From NCBI GenBank assembly GCA_011390565.1, contig JAABSC010000012.1, positions 1 through 61,922 of the forward strand: a stretch of 61,922 nt of DNA, in the 5' to 3' direction. Both the position numbers and the translations under genes were made by a program. The notes beneath the pieces are model-generated. The model had not been told where the DNA came from. It searched no databases and saw only the letters and a list, made by a program, of their open reading frames with translations. Origin of the DNA: Thioalkalivibrio paradoxus (lineage in GTDB: Bacteria; Pseudomonadota; Gammaproteobacteria; Ectothiorhodospirales; Ectothiorhodospiraceae). Positions within the stretch are counted from its first letter, which is position 1. Every line of letters begins with the position of its first letter. Below, one piece after another: positions 24,956 to 34,843 of this stretch.

Positions 24956-25605
24956 GCGACCGCGACACCGTCTTGGGGGCGATCCGCCGGGGCCTGGGGC
25001 GCGGCCCGCTGGGGAGTGACGCACGCGCCGCGCTGGACCGGCGCCAGGGCGCGACCGACAGCGACCCGTTGCTGCCTGGACTGCCGCATGGGCCGCTGGC
25101 ACAGATCTTTCGGGCAGGGCTCGAGAAGGTGGCCGGGACCATGAGCGAGATCGCGAGCCTGGACGCCGTTCCAGAAGCCGTGGCCGGGTACCTCGCGGGG
25201 CATGGCGTCGCGCTTGAAGCGGCGGTAGCGCCTTCGCTGGGGGCTCTGGACTGGTCCGCCGCCGGGATTTCGGCCAGCATCGGCTCCACGCGGGGCGACG
25301 ACTTGACGGGGATCAGTCTCGCCTGGCGTGGTGTCGCGGAGAACGGCAGCCTCGTGCTGCTTTCCGGTCCGGAAAACCCGACCTCCCTGAACTTTCTGCC
25401 CGACCATCACCTGGTCGTGCTCCGTTCGGATGATCTCGTGCCTTACCCGGAACACGTCTGGAGCGCGCTTCGGGAACGGGGCGAAAAGGGTTGGCCGCGG
25501 ACCGTGAACGTGATCACGGGCCCGTCGCGAACGGCGGACATCGAATTGACCATCCAGCTCGGCGCCCACGGGCCGCGCAGCCTGCACGTGCTGCTCGTGG
25601 ACTAG
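24952..25605 (+). CDS. lutC: L-lactate dehydrogenase complex subunit LutC
   Basis: 217 residues forming a single LUD domain: conserved GISLAWRGVAENGSLVLLSG, NFLPDHHLVVL and the closing TADIELTIQLGAHGPRSLHVLLVD. It is the third component of the LutABC lactate oxidation complex. Start ATG overlaps the lutB stop (ATGA). The gene ends 123 bp before the permease; that gap ends in an A-rich stretch and a strong ribosome-binding site, so the permease may be on the same transcript. Confidence 0.92.
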   Translation: MSDRDTVLGAIRRGLGRGPLGSDARAALDRRQGATDSDPLLPGLPHGPLAQIFRAGLEKVAGTMSEIASLDAVPEAVAGYLAGHGVALEAAVAPSLGALDWSAAGISASIGSTRGDDLTGISLAWRGVAENGSLVLLSGPENPTSLNFLPDHHLVVLRSDDLVPYPEHVWSALRERGEKGWPRTVNVITGPSRTADIELTIQLGAHGPRSLHVLLVD

Positions 25606-25728
25606 CCGGAGTGGGTACCTCCAGGGGCGTTCGCAAATGGAAGCGCCGCGAAAAGGCCCGGAGCCCGTCAGAGGGCCAGGCAGGCCGAAATGCCAATAAG
25701 CAATAAATAAAAAAAGAGGAGCACGTTC

Positions 25729-27498
25729 ATGAACCTGGGTATTCTGTTCCTGCTGGCATTGATGCCAGTGCTCACGGTATTTCTCTTCCTGGTCATTCTG
25801 CGCTGGCCGGCCAAGCACGCGATGCCCCTGGCCTACGTGGTGACGGCGGCGATCGCGCTGCTGTTCTGGGGTACGGATTTCCTCGTGGTGGCCGCGGCCA
25901 GTGTCCATGGTGTGATCACGGCGCTGAACATCCTGTTCATCGTCTTTGGCGCCATTCTGCTGCTCTATACCATGCGCGAAAGCGGCGCGATGCAGACGCT
26001 GCGGCAGGGATTCACCGACATCTCGCCGGACCGGCGCATCCAGGCGATCATCATCGCCTGGATGTTCGGGTCCCTGATCGAGGGTTCGGCCGGTTTCGGC
26101 ACGCCGGCTGCGGTGGCGGCTCCGTTGCTGGTGGCGATCGGCTTCCCGGCGATGGCGGCGGTGCTGTCGGCGTTGATCATCCAGTCCACCCCGGTCTCCT
26201 TCGGTGCGGTCGGCACCCCGATCCTGGTCGGCGTCAATGCCGGTTTGTCGGGACAGGAGATTGTCGAGGGGCACATCGGTGACGTCGCGTTCGCGGATTA
26301 CCTGATGCAGATCGGTGTGAACGTGGCGCTGCTGCACACGCTGGTCGGCTTCCTGATCCCGCTGATCATGGTCGGCATGCTGACCCGATTCTTCGGGAAG
26401 TCGCGTTCCTTCCGCGAGGGGCTTCGGGCCTGGAAATTCGCGCTGTTTGCCGGGTTCTCCTTCACCATTCCCTACCTGCTCGTGGCCTGGCTGCTGGGTC
26501 CGGAATTTCCGTCCATCGTCGGCGGTCTCGTCGGTCTTGCCATCACGGTCACCGCGGCCAAGCGCGGCTTCCTGGTGCCGAAGGACGTCTTCCAGTTCGA
26601 GGAGCGCAGCAAGTGGGAGCCCGAGTGGATCAGCCGTTTCCAGGATCAGCCGGACCCGGTGCGCACCGGTGCCGCCATCACGATGTTCCAGGCGCTGGTG
26701 CCCTACATCGTCGTGGTCGTGCTGCTGGTGATCACCCGTACCGTTGAGCCGGTGACGGCCTTCCTGCGGTCCCCCGAGATGACCCTGTCCTGGGCCGGCA
26801 TCTTCGGGACCAACATCAACACCTCGTCGCAGCCGCTGTACCTGCCGGGCGCGGTGCTGCTGGTGGCGTCGATCGTCACCTACTTCCTGCACAGGATGTA
26901 CCGGGAGAAGGGCGCCTACGCCCGGGCCTGGGGCCAGTCGGGCAGGACGATCCTGGGTGCCAGCGTCGCGCTGATCTTCGCGGTACCGATGGTGCAGGTG
27001 TTCATCCAGTCGGGACAGGCCTCGGCCTATGCCTCGATGCCGCTGGTGCTGGCCGAGGGCGTGTCCGCGGTCTCCGGCGCCGCCTGGCCCATGTTCTCTC
27101 CGATCATCGGGGCACTGGGCGCGTTTATCGCCGGCTCGAACACGGTCAGCAACATGATGTTCTCGCTGTTCCAGTTCGCGACCGCCGAGCAGATCGGCCT
27201 GAACGCCAATCAGGCCGCCTTCGTCGTCGCACTGCAGGCCGTGGGTGGCGCCGCGGGCAACATGATCTGTGTGCACAACGTGGTCGCGGCCTCCGCCACG
27301 GTGGGGCTCATCGGCCGCGAGGGTGACCTGATCCGCAAGGCCCTGATCCCGATGACCTATTACGTGCTTGCGGCCGGTGCCCTGGGCATGGCGATCATCT
27401 ACGCCTCCATGTTCTGGTACGGAGCGTGGATCGCCATCGCGGTGCTGTTCATCCTGTTCATGTACTGGAACAAGGGCCGGGTTCCCGCTACGGCCTGA
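25729..27498 (+). CDS. lldP: L-lactate permease (LctP/LldP family)
   Basis: 589 residues with at least twelve membrane helices. Family signatures include [21 protein letters not shown] and [12 protein letters not shown] near the N-terminal third and [16 protein letters not shown] near the C-terminus. It imports lactate by proton symport, feeding LutABC encoded just upstream. AGAGGAGC before the ATG is a strong ribosome-binding site. An intrinsic terminator follows the gene. Confidence 0.94.
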   Translation: MNLGILFLLALMPVLTVFLFLVILRWPAKHAMPLAYVVTAAIALLFWGTDFLVVAAASVHGVITALNILFIVFGAILLLYTMRESGAMQTLRQGFTDISPDRRIQAIIIAWMFGSLIEGSAGFGTPAAVAAPLLVAIGFPAMAAVLSALIIQSTPVSFGAVGTPILVGVNAGLSGQEIVEGHIGDVAFADYLMQIGVNVALLHTLVGFLIPLIMVGMLTRFFGKSRSFREGLRAWKFALFAGFSFTIPYLLVAWLLGPEFPSIVGGLVGLAITVTAAKRGFLVPKDVFQFEERSKWEPEWISRFQDQPDPVRTGAAITMFQALVPYIVVVVLLVITRTVEPVTAFLRSPEMTLSWAGIFGTNINTSSQPLYLPGAVLLVASIVTYFLHRMYREKGAYARAWGQSGRTILGASVALIFAVPMVQVFIQSGQASAYASMPLVLAEGVSAVSGAAWPMFSPIIGALGAFIAGSNTVSNMMFSLFQFATAEQIGLNANQAAFVVALQAVGGAAGNMICVHNVVAASATVGLIGREGDLIRKALIPMTYYVLAAGALGMAIIYASMFWYGAWIAIAVLFILFMYWNKGRVPATA

Positions 27499-27513
27499 TC
27501 CCGCGGTCGTGTT

Positions 27514-27549
27514 CGGGCCCGGTGCGCACCCGCGCGCCGGGCCCGTTTT
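27514..27549 (+). terminator. intrinsic terminator after lldP
   Basis: CGGGCCCGG (27514-27522) pairs with CCGGGCCCG (27537-27545), followed by TTTT. It closes the lactate block. Confidence 0.8.
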
Positions 27550-27677
27550 GATTCCGGATCCACCGGTGGCCTTCGGGTGACTGCAGCGCGGGATCCGTGT
27601 CCTCTTCGGGTTGCGGTTGCGCCATTCCCGTGCATGATGGGCGGGGAAACCGGGTGATCCCGCGGGTGGGTCTGGTG

Positions 27678-30095
27678 ATGTCGGAGGCGATGGAGTCGAT
27701 GCAGTTGGAGACCGGGGTCCGAGATCCTGTCAGGCACCTGGTGCAGCGGTTGGAGACCCGGTACAGAGCCCGGATCACCGGCCGAGTGGTACTTCCCGAG
27801 CGGCCGGCGCAACTGCGGCCGCTCCCGGCGGAACTCGATCCCCGCCTCGGCGCGGCACTCGGATCGCGCGGGGTGCGTCAGCTCTACAGTCATCAGCGCG
27901 AGGCCTGGGATACGGTGACCGCCGGCCGGCACACGGTGGTGGTCACGCCCACCGCCTCGGGCAAGACGCTCTGCTACAACCTGCCGGTGCTGCAGGCGGC
28001 GCTGAAGGATCGTGCGAAGGCCCTGTACCTGTTTCCGACCAAGGCGCTTTCGCAGGACCAGGTTGCCGAGCTGATGGAGCTGAACGAGGCCGGTGGCCTC
28101 GGGATCCGCGCCTTCACCTTCGATGGCGATACGCCCGGCGACGCGCGCAAGGCGGTGCGCACCAAGGGCGACATCGTCGTCTCGAACCCGGACATGCTGC
28201 ACCAGGGCGTGCTGCCGCATCACACCAAGTGGGCCCAGTTCTTCGAGAACCTGCGTTATGTGGTGATCGACGAGATGCACAGCTACCGCGGCGTGTTCGG
28301 CTCGCACGTGGCGAACGTGATCCGGCGCCTGCGCCGCGTCTGCCATTTCTACGGTTCGGACCCGGTGTTCGTGCTCAGTTCGGCGACCATCGCGAATCCG
28401 GAGGCGCTGGCGGAGGGGCTGATTGGCGAACCCGTGGCCGCGATCACCGAGAGCGGCGCCCCTGCCGGCGAGCGCCACCTGCTGCTGTGGAACCCGCCGG
28501 TGGTGAACGCCGATCTCGGCATTCGCGCGTCGGCCCGCTCGCAGGCGACGCGCATCGCACGCATGGCGGTGAAGAGCGGGCTGAAGACGATCGTCTTCGC
28601 GCAGTCGCGGCTTATGGTCGAGGTGCTGACCAAGTACCTGAAGGACGTCTTCGACGCCGACCCACGCAAGCCTGCGCGCATCGCGGCCTACCGCGGCGGC
28701 TATCTGCCCGGCCAGCGGCGCGAGACCGAGAAGGCGCTGCGCGCGGGGAACGTCGACTGCGTGATCGCAACCTCCGCGCTGGAACTGGGCGTGGACATCG
28801 GCAGCCTGGACGTCTGCGTGCTGAACGGCTATCCGGGCACCATCGCCGCGACCTGGCAGCGCCTGGGCCGGGCCGGGCGGCGCATGCGTCCGTCGCTGGG
28901 GGTGCTGGTTGCGACCAGCCAGCCGCTGGATCAGTACATCATCCGCAACCCGGACTTCTTCCTTGGCAGCTCTCCGGAACACGCGCGCATCGACCCGGAC
29001 CAGTTGCTGATCCTGCTCGACCACGTGCGCTGCGCGGCGTTCGAGCTGCCTTTCCGCAAGGGCGACCGCTTCGGGAAGGAGAACCTCGAGGAGCTGCTCG
29101 GCTATCTCGAGGAGCACGGCGTGCTGCACCGGGAGCAGGACACCTGGCACTGGACCGAGGACAGCTACCCGGCCCAGAGCGTCAGCCTGCGCTCGGTGGC
29201 CGAGGGCAACTTCGTCGTGGTCGACACCACCGGTGGACGCAAGAACATCATCGCCGAGGTCGACTACTCCAGTGCCGCCGAGACGCTGTACGAGGGTGCG
29301 ATCTACATGGTGCAGGCGCAGACCTGGCAGGTCGAGCGGCTGGACTGGACCGGGCGCAAGGCCTTCGTGACGAAGACCGAGGTGGACTACTACACTGACG
29401 CGATCGACTACACACGCCTGAAGATCCTCGACCGCTTCGAGCATCAACAGGACGGGCGCACCGAGACCGCGCACGGCGAGGTGCACCTGGTACGGCGCAT
29501 CCCCGGCTACAAGAAGATCCGCTACTACAGCCACGAGAACATCGGCTACGGCAACATCGACCTGCCGGACCAGGAGATGCACACCACCGCTGCCTGGTGG
29601 GAGGTCGCGCCGGAGGTGCTGGCGCAGTGCTTTCCGAACCGCCAGCAGGCGCTGGACGGCTTCCTCGGCGCCGCCTATGCAATGCACCACGTGGCGGCGC
29701 TGATCGCGATGTCCGAGCCGCAGGACATCGGCCGCGCGGTGGGCGATGGCGACGCCCGCTGGTTCGCGACCGTGGGTGCGGACGGACGAGGGCAGATGCG
29801 CAGCCTGGACGGCGGCGAGCAGGATCCGGAGCGCGAGACCCGCTTCCGTCCGGCGGTGTTTCTCTACGACAACTATCCCGGCGGCGTCGGCCTGGCCGCG
29901 CCGCTGTACGACCAGCGCAGACGGGTGGTTGCCGGCGCGGTTCAGCTGATCGGCGAGTGCGGCTGCCGCCACGGTTGCCCGGCCTGCATCGGGCCGATCC
30001 TCGCTTCCGACGAGGAGCGCGGCTTTTCCCCGAAGACCGCCGCGCTGACCGTTCTCGCACAGTTTGAAGACGATGGACCTGAAGCGCCGGCTTGA
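27678..30095 (+). CDS. mrfA: MrfA-like DEAD/DEAH helicase with DUF1998
   Basis: About 805 residues from ATG 27678 (the frame opens at 27597; the start is uncertain). Helicase motifs: TPTASGKTLCY (Walker A), VIDEMHSYRGVFGSH (DExH type), LSSATIANP, TSALELGVDIG and WQRLGRAGRR. The C-terminal domain has GECGCRHGCPACIGP, a four-Cys zinc site. This is the YprA/MrfA family; B. subtilis MrfA with MrfB repairs mitomycin C damage. The next gene is an MrfB-like nuclease overlapping by 23 bp, which strengthens the call. Confidence 0.88.
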   Translation: MSEAMESMQLETGVRDPVRHLVQRLETRYRARITGRVVLPERPAQLRPLPAELDPRLGAALGSRGVRQLYSHQREAWDTVTAGRHTVVVTPTASGKTLCYNLPVLQAALKDRAKALYLFPTKALSQDQVAELMELNEAGGLGIRAFTFDGDTPGDARKAVRTKGDIVVSNPDMLHQGVLPHHTKWAQFFENLRYVVIDEMHSYRGVFGSHVANVIRRLRRVCHFYGSDPVFVLSSATIANPEALAEGLIGEPVAAITESGAPAGERHLLLWNPPVVNADLGIRASARSQATRIARMAVKSGLKTIVFAQSRLMVEVLTKYLKDVFDADPRKPARIAAYRGGYLPGQRRETEKALRAGNVDCVIATSALELGVDIGSLDVCVLNGYPGTIAATWQRLGRAGRRMRPSLGVLVATSQPLDQYIIRNPDFFLGSSPEHARIDPDQLLILLDHVRCAAFELPFRKGDRFGKENLEELLGYLEEHGVLHREQDTWHWTEDSYPAQSVSLRSVAEGNFVVVDTTGGRKNIIAEVDYSSAAETLYEGAIYMVQAQTWQVERLDWTGRKAFVTKTEVDYYTDAIDYTRLKILDRFEHQQDGRTETAHGEVHLVRRIPGYKKIRYYSHENIGYGNIDLPDQEMHTTAAWWEVAPEVLAQCFPNRQQALDGFLGAAYAMHHVAALIAMSEPQDIGRAVGDGDARWFATVGADGRGQMRSLDGGEQDPERETRFRPAVFLYDNYPGGVGLAAPLYDQRRRVVAGAVQLIGECGCRHGCPACIGPILASDEERGFSPKTAALTVLAQFEDDGPEAPA

Positions 30096-31410
30096 CGCGC
30101 TCCGGCGCCAATCGGGATCCGGGCCGGCAGTTTCGGAGACGCCGACTCCCGATCCACCCTCCGGCCTGCGCGGGCGGCTCGACCGACTGAGAGCGCGGGC
30201 CGACAGCGCCACCGCGCGGGTGTCCCCGGGTCTGGGTCGGGGCGGGGCCAGCGGTTTGTTCGGGGCGGCTCCGGCGCGGCAACCGGCGCAACGACCGCCA
30301 ATGGCCGCCACCGAGCTTGCGCAATATCTTGCGGGCGAGGTCATCGACCGGCACCTGATCCGGGTCGAACGGCAGTATCCGTTGACCACACGGCACGGGA
30401 GAGGGCCCCTCGCCGAAGCTCTCGGTCCGCTTGAGCCGCTGGTGCCTCCCGCTCTCGATGCCTTCGACCCCGGCCTTTTTCCCGAGGGCCGCGTGGTCGG
30501 CATCGACACCGAGACCACCGGTCTGGCCGGCGGGACCGGGACCACGGCGTTCATGATCGGAATCGCCGAGGTCGGGCCTGGCCACGTTCGGCTCCGACAG
30601 TGGCTGCTCACGGCCTTTGCCGGCGAACGGGCGATGCTCGCCGAGCTGGAGGCCGCGCTCTCCGGGGCAGACCTGATGGTCAGTTACAACGGCAGGAGTT
30701 TCGACTGGCCCCTGCTGCGCTCGCGTCGACGGCTGCAGCGGGGTGCGGACCTGCCTGAGCCCCCGCACCTGGATCTGCTGCATCCGACTCGCCGCCTCTT
30801 TCGCGACCGCTGGCCCGACTGCCGGCTCGCGACGGCCGAGCAGCGCTTGCTGGGGCTGTTTCGCGTGGACGACCTCCCCGGTTCGGAAGCGCCCCGTGCC
30901 TGGCGTGACTATCTGGCCGGCGGACCTGTCGACGACCTGCAACGCGTGTTGGACCACAACGCGCTGGACGTCCTCAGTCTCCTGCTGCTGGGTCCGGTTC
31001 TGGCGCGCGTGCTGCACGAGCCGGCCATCCATGGCGCGAATCCCCTCGCGGCGGCCGAGACCTGGTTGCGCCAGGGACAGAGACCGCGCGCCGTGGCGCT
31101 GCTCGAACAGGCCCGGGACCAGCTCGATACCCGCGGCGCGCTCGTGCTGGCCCGCGAACTGCGGCGCGCGGGTCGCTGGCAGGAGGCGGCTGGTGTCTGG
31201 GAGTCCCTGGCGGAGGCGGGCTGCGCGGAAGCGCTGGAGCACCTGGCCAAGTACCACGAGCATCGGCGTCGCGATTGGGAGCGAGCGCTGGACTGCACCC
31301 GTCAGCTGGCCGAGGCTCCGGAGGTGCGCAGGCGCCGGGTTCGTCTGGAACGGCGGCTCGATGCGGGACAGCGGCGGCTGGATCTCGGGCCACCGGCATC
31401 GGATGCCTGA
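30073..31410 (+). CDS. mrfB: MrfB-like DEDD-family 3'-5' exonuclease
   Basis: 445 residues from ATG 30073. An RNase H-like exonuclease (YprB/MrfB family) with VVGIDTETTG (about 140), VSYNGRSFDWPLL (about 200) and VLDHNALDVLSLL (about 295) supplying the metal-binding acidic residues. The C-terminal part is helical, with repeat-like segments resembling TPRs. In B. subtilis MrfB acts with helicase MrfA in excision of mitomycin lesions independently of UvrABC. Overlap with the helicase gene shows they are made together. Confidence 0.85.
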   Translation: MDLKRRLDALRRQSGSGPAVSETPTPDPPSGLRGRLDRLRARADSATARVSPGLGRGGASGLFGAAPARQPAQRPPMAATELAQYLAGEVIDRHLIRVERQYPLTTRHGRGPLAEALGPLEPLVPPALDAFDPGLFPEGRVVGIDTETTGLAGGTGTTAFMIGIAEVGPGHVRLRQWLLTAFAGERAMLAELEAALSGADLMVSYNGRSFDWPLLRSRRRLQRGADLPEPPHLDLLHPTRRLFRDRWPDCRLATAEQRLLGLFRVDDLPGSEAPRAWRDYLAGGPVDDLQRVLDHNALDVLSLLLLGPVLARVLHEPAIHGANPLAAAETWLRQGQRPRAVALLEQARDQLDTRGALVLARELRRAGRWQEAAGVWESLAEAGCAEALEHLAKYHEHRRRDWERALDCTRQLAEAPEVRRRRVRLERRLDAGQRRLDLGPPASDA

Positions 31411-31608
31411 GGTCTGGCTCTCCGCGACGGAGCATCTTCGGCCAACCGTTTGAACATTGGAAGCGTCCGATCAGGTCGTGCCTATGGACTTTGGACCCGC
31501 TACAGCCTACTTTTAGTCCAGTGATCGTTATTGTTCGAAATGACTTCCGTTCCCGTGTGTCCGTCAACGTCGGCACGTGGAATTCAATGCGAGGCGAACC
31601 CGAGCGTG

Positions 31609-31989
31609 ATGGATAAACGAAAGAATGCGCGGCTCCCGCTCAGACTCACTGGGCAACTCAGCCTCGAATATGGGGAACACCTGGAAACCGAGACGGAGGA
31701 CGTCAGCCTCGGTGGCGCCCGGGTGGAGGCGGTACCCTCGCACGCGCACCGGCAGCACTGCGTCCTGACGCTTTTTGCCGAAGGACCGGAGGTGTTCTCG
31801 ATTACCATCGACGCGATGATCGTGCACCAGGACGAACACGGTTGCGGGATCGAATTTCAGTCGATGGATGCGAACGACTTCGAACTTTTCAGGGAATTCA
31901 TCGAGCGGCAGGGTCGCGACCGCGGTGAACTGCAAAAGGAAATCGAAGCGGGCAATCTCCCCAAGCTGAAGGACTGGACGGAACTCTGA
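31609..31989 (+). CDS. single-domain PilZ c-di-GMP-binding protein
   Basis: 126 residues from ATG 31609 (the frame extends back to 31531 without family features). The two c-di-GMP binding motifs are present: RKNAR near the N-terminus (RxxxR) and DVSLGGARVE (D/NxSxxG). The C-terminal helix is rich in charged residues. As a stand-alone PilZ protein it probably relays c-di-GMP to a partner such as a motility or polysaccharide machine; the partner is unknown. It is convergent with the GNAT gene. Confidence 0.88.
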   Translation: MDKRKNARLPLRLTGQLSLEYGEHLETETEDVSLGGARVEAVPSHAHRQHCVLTLFAEGPEVFSITIDAMIVHQDEHGCGIEFQSMDANDFELFREFIERQGRDRGELQKEIEAGNLPKLKDWTEL

Positions 31990-32029
31990 TTGGCCCCGGT
32001 CTCGAGCCGCGGGGGCGTGTCGCCACCCT

Positions 32030-32521
32030 TCAGCCAACGGATCTCGAGTAGACCTGCGCTTGGTATCTCTGGCCGTTGGCCAGCGCGCGGGACTCTGAAC
32101 CGATGCATGTCCAGCTTCCCGCCTCGAGGAAGGCCCGGATACCGGAATTGAAGTCCTCGCAACCCATTTGCGCGAAGGCGAAACCCCGCGAACGTATTGT
32201 ATCGATGGCCCGGTGGGTCAGTTCGGTGCCGATTCCCTGCCTGCGCATGGCAGCACCGACCCAGACCTGTTCGATGCAATTGCCCGTGATGCTGCAGTAA
32301 CCCACGATACGCCTTCCCAGCACGGCCACCCATCCGTTCTTGCCGGGGTCACCGACCAGATCGGCGATGTGTGTATCACTGCCAGCATCGGTTGAGCCGG
32401 CAGGCAGGTAGTGGCCATAGATTTCTCTCCAGACATCGGCAACCATGCGGGTGACCGTCTCGAGATCCTCCGTGCGCGCGGGCCGGATTTCCAGGCGGGG
32501 CATGGGGATGACATTGCTCAC
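32030..32521 (-). CDS. GNAT-family N-acetyltransferase
   Basis: 163 residues. It starts with the typical LEIRPARTEDLETVTRMVADVWREIYG and has the acetyl-CoA binding motif A, VWVGAAMRRQGIGTELTHRAID (RxxGxG). The acceptor substrate cannot be read from sequence. It is divergent from the adenylate cyclase gene across a 142-bp region and convergent with the PilZ gene. Confidence 0.85.
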   Translation of the reverse strand: MSNVIPMPRLEIRPARTEDLETVTRMVADVWREIYGHYLPAGSTDAGSDTHIADLVGDPGKNGWVAVLGRRIVGYCSITGNCIEQVWVGAAMRRQGIGTELTHRAIDTIRSRGFAFAQMGCEDFNSGIRAFLEAGSWTCIGSESRALANGQRYQAQVYSRSVG

Positions 32522-32663
32522 GGGCGTGTCCTCGAAGGGGCTTTCAGAGCACAGACCCTCGATTGCGGCCTGCGTTCAGTGGATTCGTCCGCGGGCGTCC
32601 CGTCTTGCGCGCTCGCGAAGGTTGTTTCAGGATTCCGGACCAAGGGCGTGGCCGGGGAACGGG

Positions 32664-34814
32664 ATGCGACGGGACTGGAGCGGCTGGAGATTTCTTGCGC
32701 CTCTGGCCGTTCTGGGGCTCGGTGTCGCGTTGTTCCTGATCGAACCCCTGCCCCTCAGCGCGCTGCGGCTGGCTGGCTTCGACCTCTACCAGCGGGTGCA
32801 GCCCCGGGACTACGAGCCTGCACCGGTTCGGGTGGTCGATATCGACGAGGCGAGCCTGGCCCGGCTGGGCCAGTGGCCCTGGCCCCGTACGCGGATCGCG
32901 GAAATGGTCGAGCGACTCGACGAGTTGGGCGCCGCCGCGGTGGTGTTCGACGTGATGTTTGCCGAAGCCGATCGGACGTCGCCCCGGGCCGTGCTCGAAG
33001 TCTGGGACGTCGCCGGCGAAATGCGCGACGCGCTGGCGGCATTGCCCGATCACGATCAGTCGCTGGCCGAACGGATGCGGGATCGACCGGTCGTTCTGGG
33101 GTTCGCCCTGGAGCGGCTCGGCGAGGACGGGGCTCTCGATGGACCGTGGAGGTACGTGGTGCGGGGGCAGCCGGTGACGCCTTACCTGCATGCCTTTTCC
33201 GGTGCGGTGGAATCCCTTCCCGTTCTCAGGCAGGCGGCCGCCGGGCAGGGTGCGCTGAGTTTCGTTCCGGATCACGACGGGGTGGTGCGCCGCGTACCGC
33301 TGGTGCTCGGTCTGAACGGTCAGCCTGTGCCGACCCTGGTTTCCGAGGCCCTGCGGGTCGCTCTGGGCGAGCGCGTCTACCTTCTGCGTACGGGGGAAGA
33401 ACCCGGCGCGGGCCTGCAGGAGTTTCGCGTCGGACCCGTCGCGGCCGCCACCACCCGGCACGGCGAGATCTGGGTGCATTACACGCGGCCGCATCCCGAG
33501 CGCACGATTCCGGCGTGGCAGCTTTTTCCGGACCTGGCTGGACCCGACTCCGTATCGGCTGACGCGGTCGCTGGAAATATCGTACTGATCGGATCGTCTG
33601 CACAGGGCCTGATGGATCTGCGCTTCAGCCCTCTGGGCGGCGTGATGCCCGGCGTGGAGGCACACGCGCAGGCGCTGGAGCAGATCCTCCTCGAACGCAC
33701 CCTGGACCGGCCGCACTGGACGGCCGTGGTTGAGTTGGCTGCGCTGGTCGTGGCCGGGTTCGTGGTCGGGGTTGTGGCGCTGCTGACCGGCGCGCTGGGT
33801 TCGGCGCTGCTGACGCTGGTCGTGGTCGTCGGCCTGATCGGGGCGGGCTGGTGGGCCTTCACCTCCGCATCGCTGCTGCTGGACCCCACGCTTCCGGCGC
33901 TGGTCGTTCTGTCGGTGTTCATCGTGGCGAGCCTCGTGCGCCATCTCGCCTCGGAACACCAGCAGCGATACCTGAAAGGGGCCTTCGCCCGTTACGTATC
34001 GCCCAACCTGGTGGAACACCTGGTCGAGCATCCCGGTGCTCTCGCGTTGGGCGGTGAGCGGCGGGTGTGCAGTTTCATCTTCACCGATCTCGCGGGGTTC
34101 ACCTCGCTGATGGAAAAAATGGATCCCGCCGAGGCGGTGGCGCTACTGAACGCCTACCTGGACCGGATGATCGGGATTGCGTTCGAGCATCAGGGCACGC
34201 TGGACCGTATCGTCGGCGACGCCGTGGCGATCCTGTTTTCGGCGCCGCTTGCGCAGCCCGACCATGCCCAGCGCGCGCTGACCTGTGCGCTCGCGATGAA
34301 ACGCTTCGCGGACGCGTACACGGCCGATCTGCAGGCGCGGGGGATCGCCTTCGGCAAGACCCGCATCGGGGTGCATAGCGGCGAGGTCATCATCGGCAAT
34401 TTCGGGGGCTCCACCATCTTCGACTACCGGGCATTGGGAGATGCGGTCAATACCGCGGCCCGATTGGAGAGCGTGAACAAGCACCTGGGAACCTGGATCT
34501 GCGTCTCCGACGTGACGCTTGCGTCGTGCTCGGGCATTGCGACCCGACCCGTGGGGCGGCTGGTGCTGAAGGGGAAGACCGAGCCGCTGCTGGTGCATGA
34601 GCCGATCGATGAGCCGGCAGGGGCACGGCTGGATCCCGACTTCCTGGAGCGCTATCGACGCGCCTTTGCCCTGCTGGCCACCGGGGATCCGGACGCGGTC
34701 GCCGCGTTCGAGTCCCTGGAGCGGGACCATCCGGACGACCCGCTGGTGGCGCTGCATCTGCGGCGGCTACGCGCCGGCGAGCGCACGGACCTGATCGTGA
34801 TGGCCGAGAAATGA
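32664..34814 (+). CDS. CHASE2-domain adenylate/guanylate cyclase (class III)
   Basis: 716 residues from ATG 32664, preceded by GGGGAACGGG. One N-terminal helix, an extracytoplasmic CHASE2 sensor (about 35-335), three closely spaced helices (about 350-440), then a class III catalytic domain. Metal-binding Asp are in FTDLAGFTS (about 475) and GDAVAILFSAP (about 518). MEKMDP offers the Lys, and DYRALGDAVNTAARLE the Asp, associated with ATP specificity, so cAMP is the likelier product. The FecR/OmpA pair lies convergently downstream and a class I-like phosphodiesterase 4.3 kb away. Confidence 0.9.
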   Translation: MRRDWSGWRFLAPLAVLGLGVALFLIEPLPLSALRLAGFDLYQRVQPRDYEPAPVRVVDIDEASLARLGQWPWPRTRIAEMVERLDELGAAAVVFDVMFAEADRTSPRAVLEVWDVAGEMRDALAALPDHDQSLAERMRDRPVVLGFALERLGEDGALDGPWRYVVRGQPVTPYLHAFSGAVESLPVLRQAAAGQGALSFVPDHDGVVRRVPLVLGLNGQPVPTLVSEALRVALGERVYLLRTGEEPGAGLQEFRVGPVAAATTRHGEIWVHYTRPHPERTIPAWQLFPDLAGPDSVSADAVAGNIVLIGSSAQGLMDLRFSPLGGVMPGVEAHAQALEQILLERTLDRPHWTAVVELAALVVAGFVVGVVALLTGALGSALLTLVVVVGLIGAGWWAFTSASLLLDPTLPALVVLSVFIVASLVRHLASEHQQRYLKGAFARYVSPNLVEHLVEHPGALALGGERRVCSFIFTDLAGFTSLMEKMDPAEAVALLNAYLDRMIGIAFEHQGTLDRIVGDAVAILFSAPLAQPDHAQRALTCALAMKRFADAYTADLQARGIAFGKTRIGVHSGEVIIGNFGGSTIFDYRALGDAVNTAARLESVNKHLGTWICVSDVTLASCSGIATRPVGRLVLKGKTEPLLVHEPIDEPAGARLDPDFLERYRRAFALLATGDPDAVAAFESLERDHPDDPLVALHLRRLRAGERTDLIVMAEK

Positions 34815-34843
34815 CCGGTGGCGTCCTCTTGGCAAGGCAGGCG

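Noticed and set aside
24775..27276. 833-codon open frame antisense to lutB, lutC and lldP
   Set aside because: The lut and lldP genes on the other strand carry clear family motifs; this frame is His/Gln/Arg-rich with no domain.
27399..30611. 1070-codon open frame antisense to mrfA/mrfB and lldP end
   Set aside because: It mirrors well-supported helicase and nuclease genes, and its translation is low-complexity, Arg/Ala/His-rich sequence typical of high-GC antisense frames.
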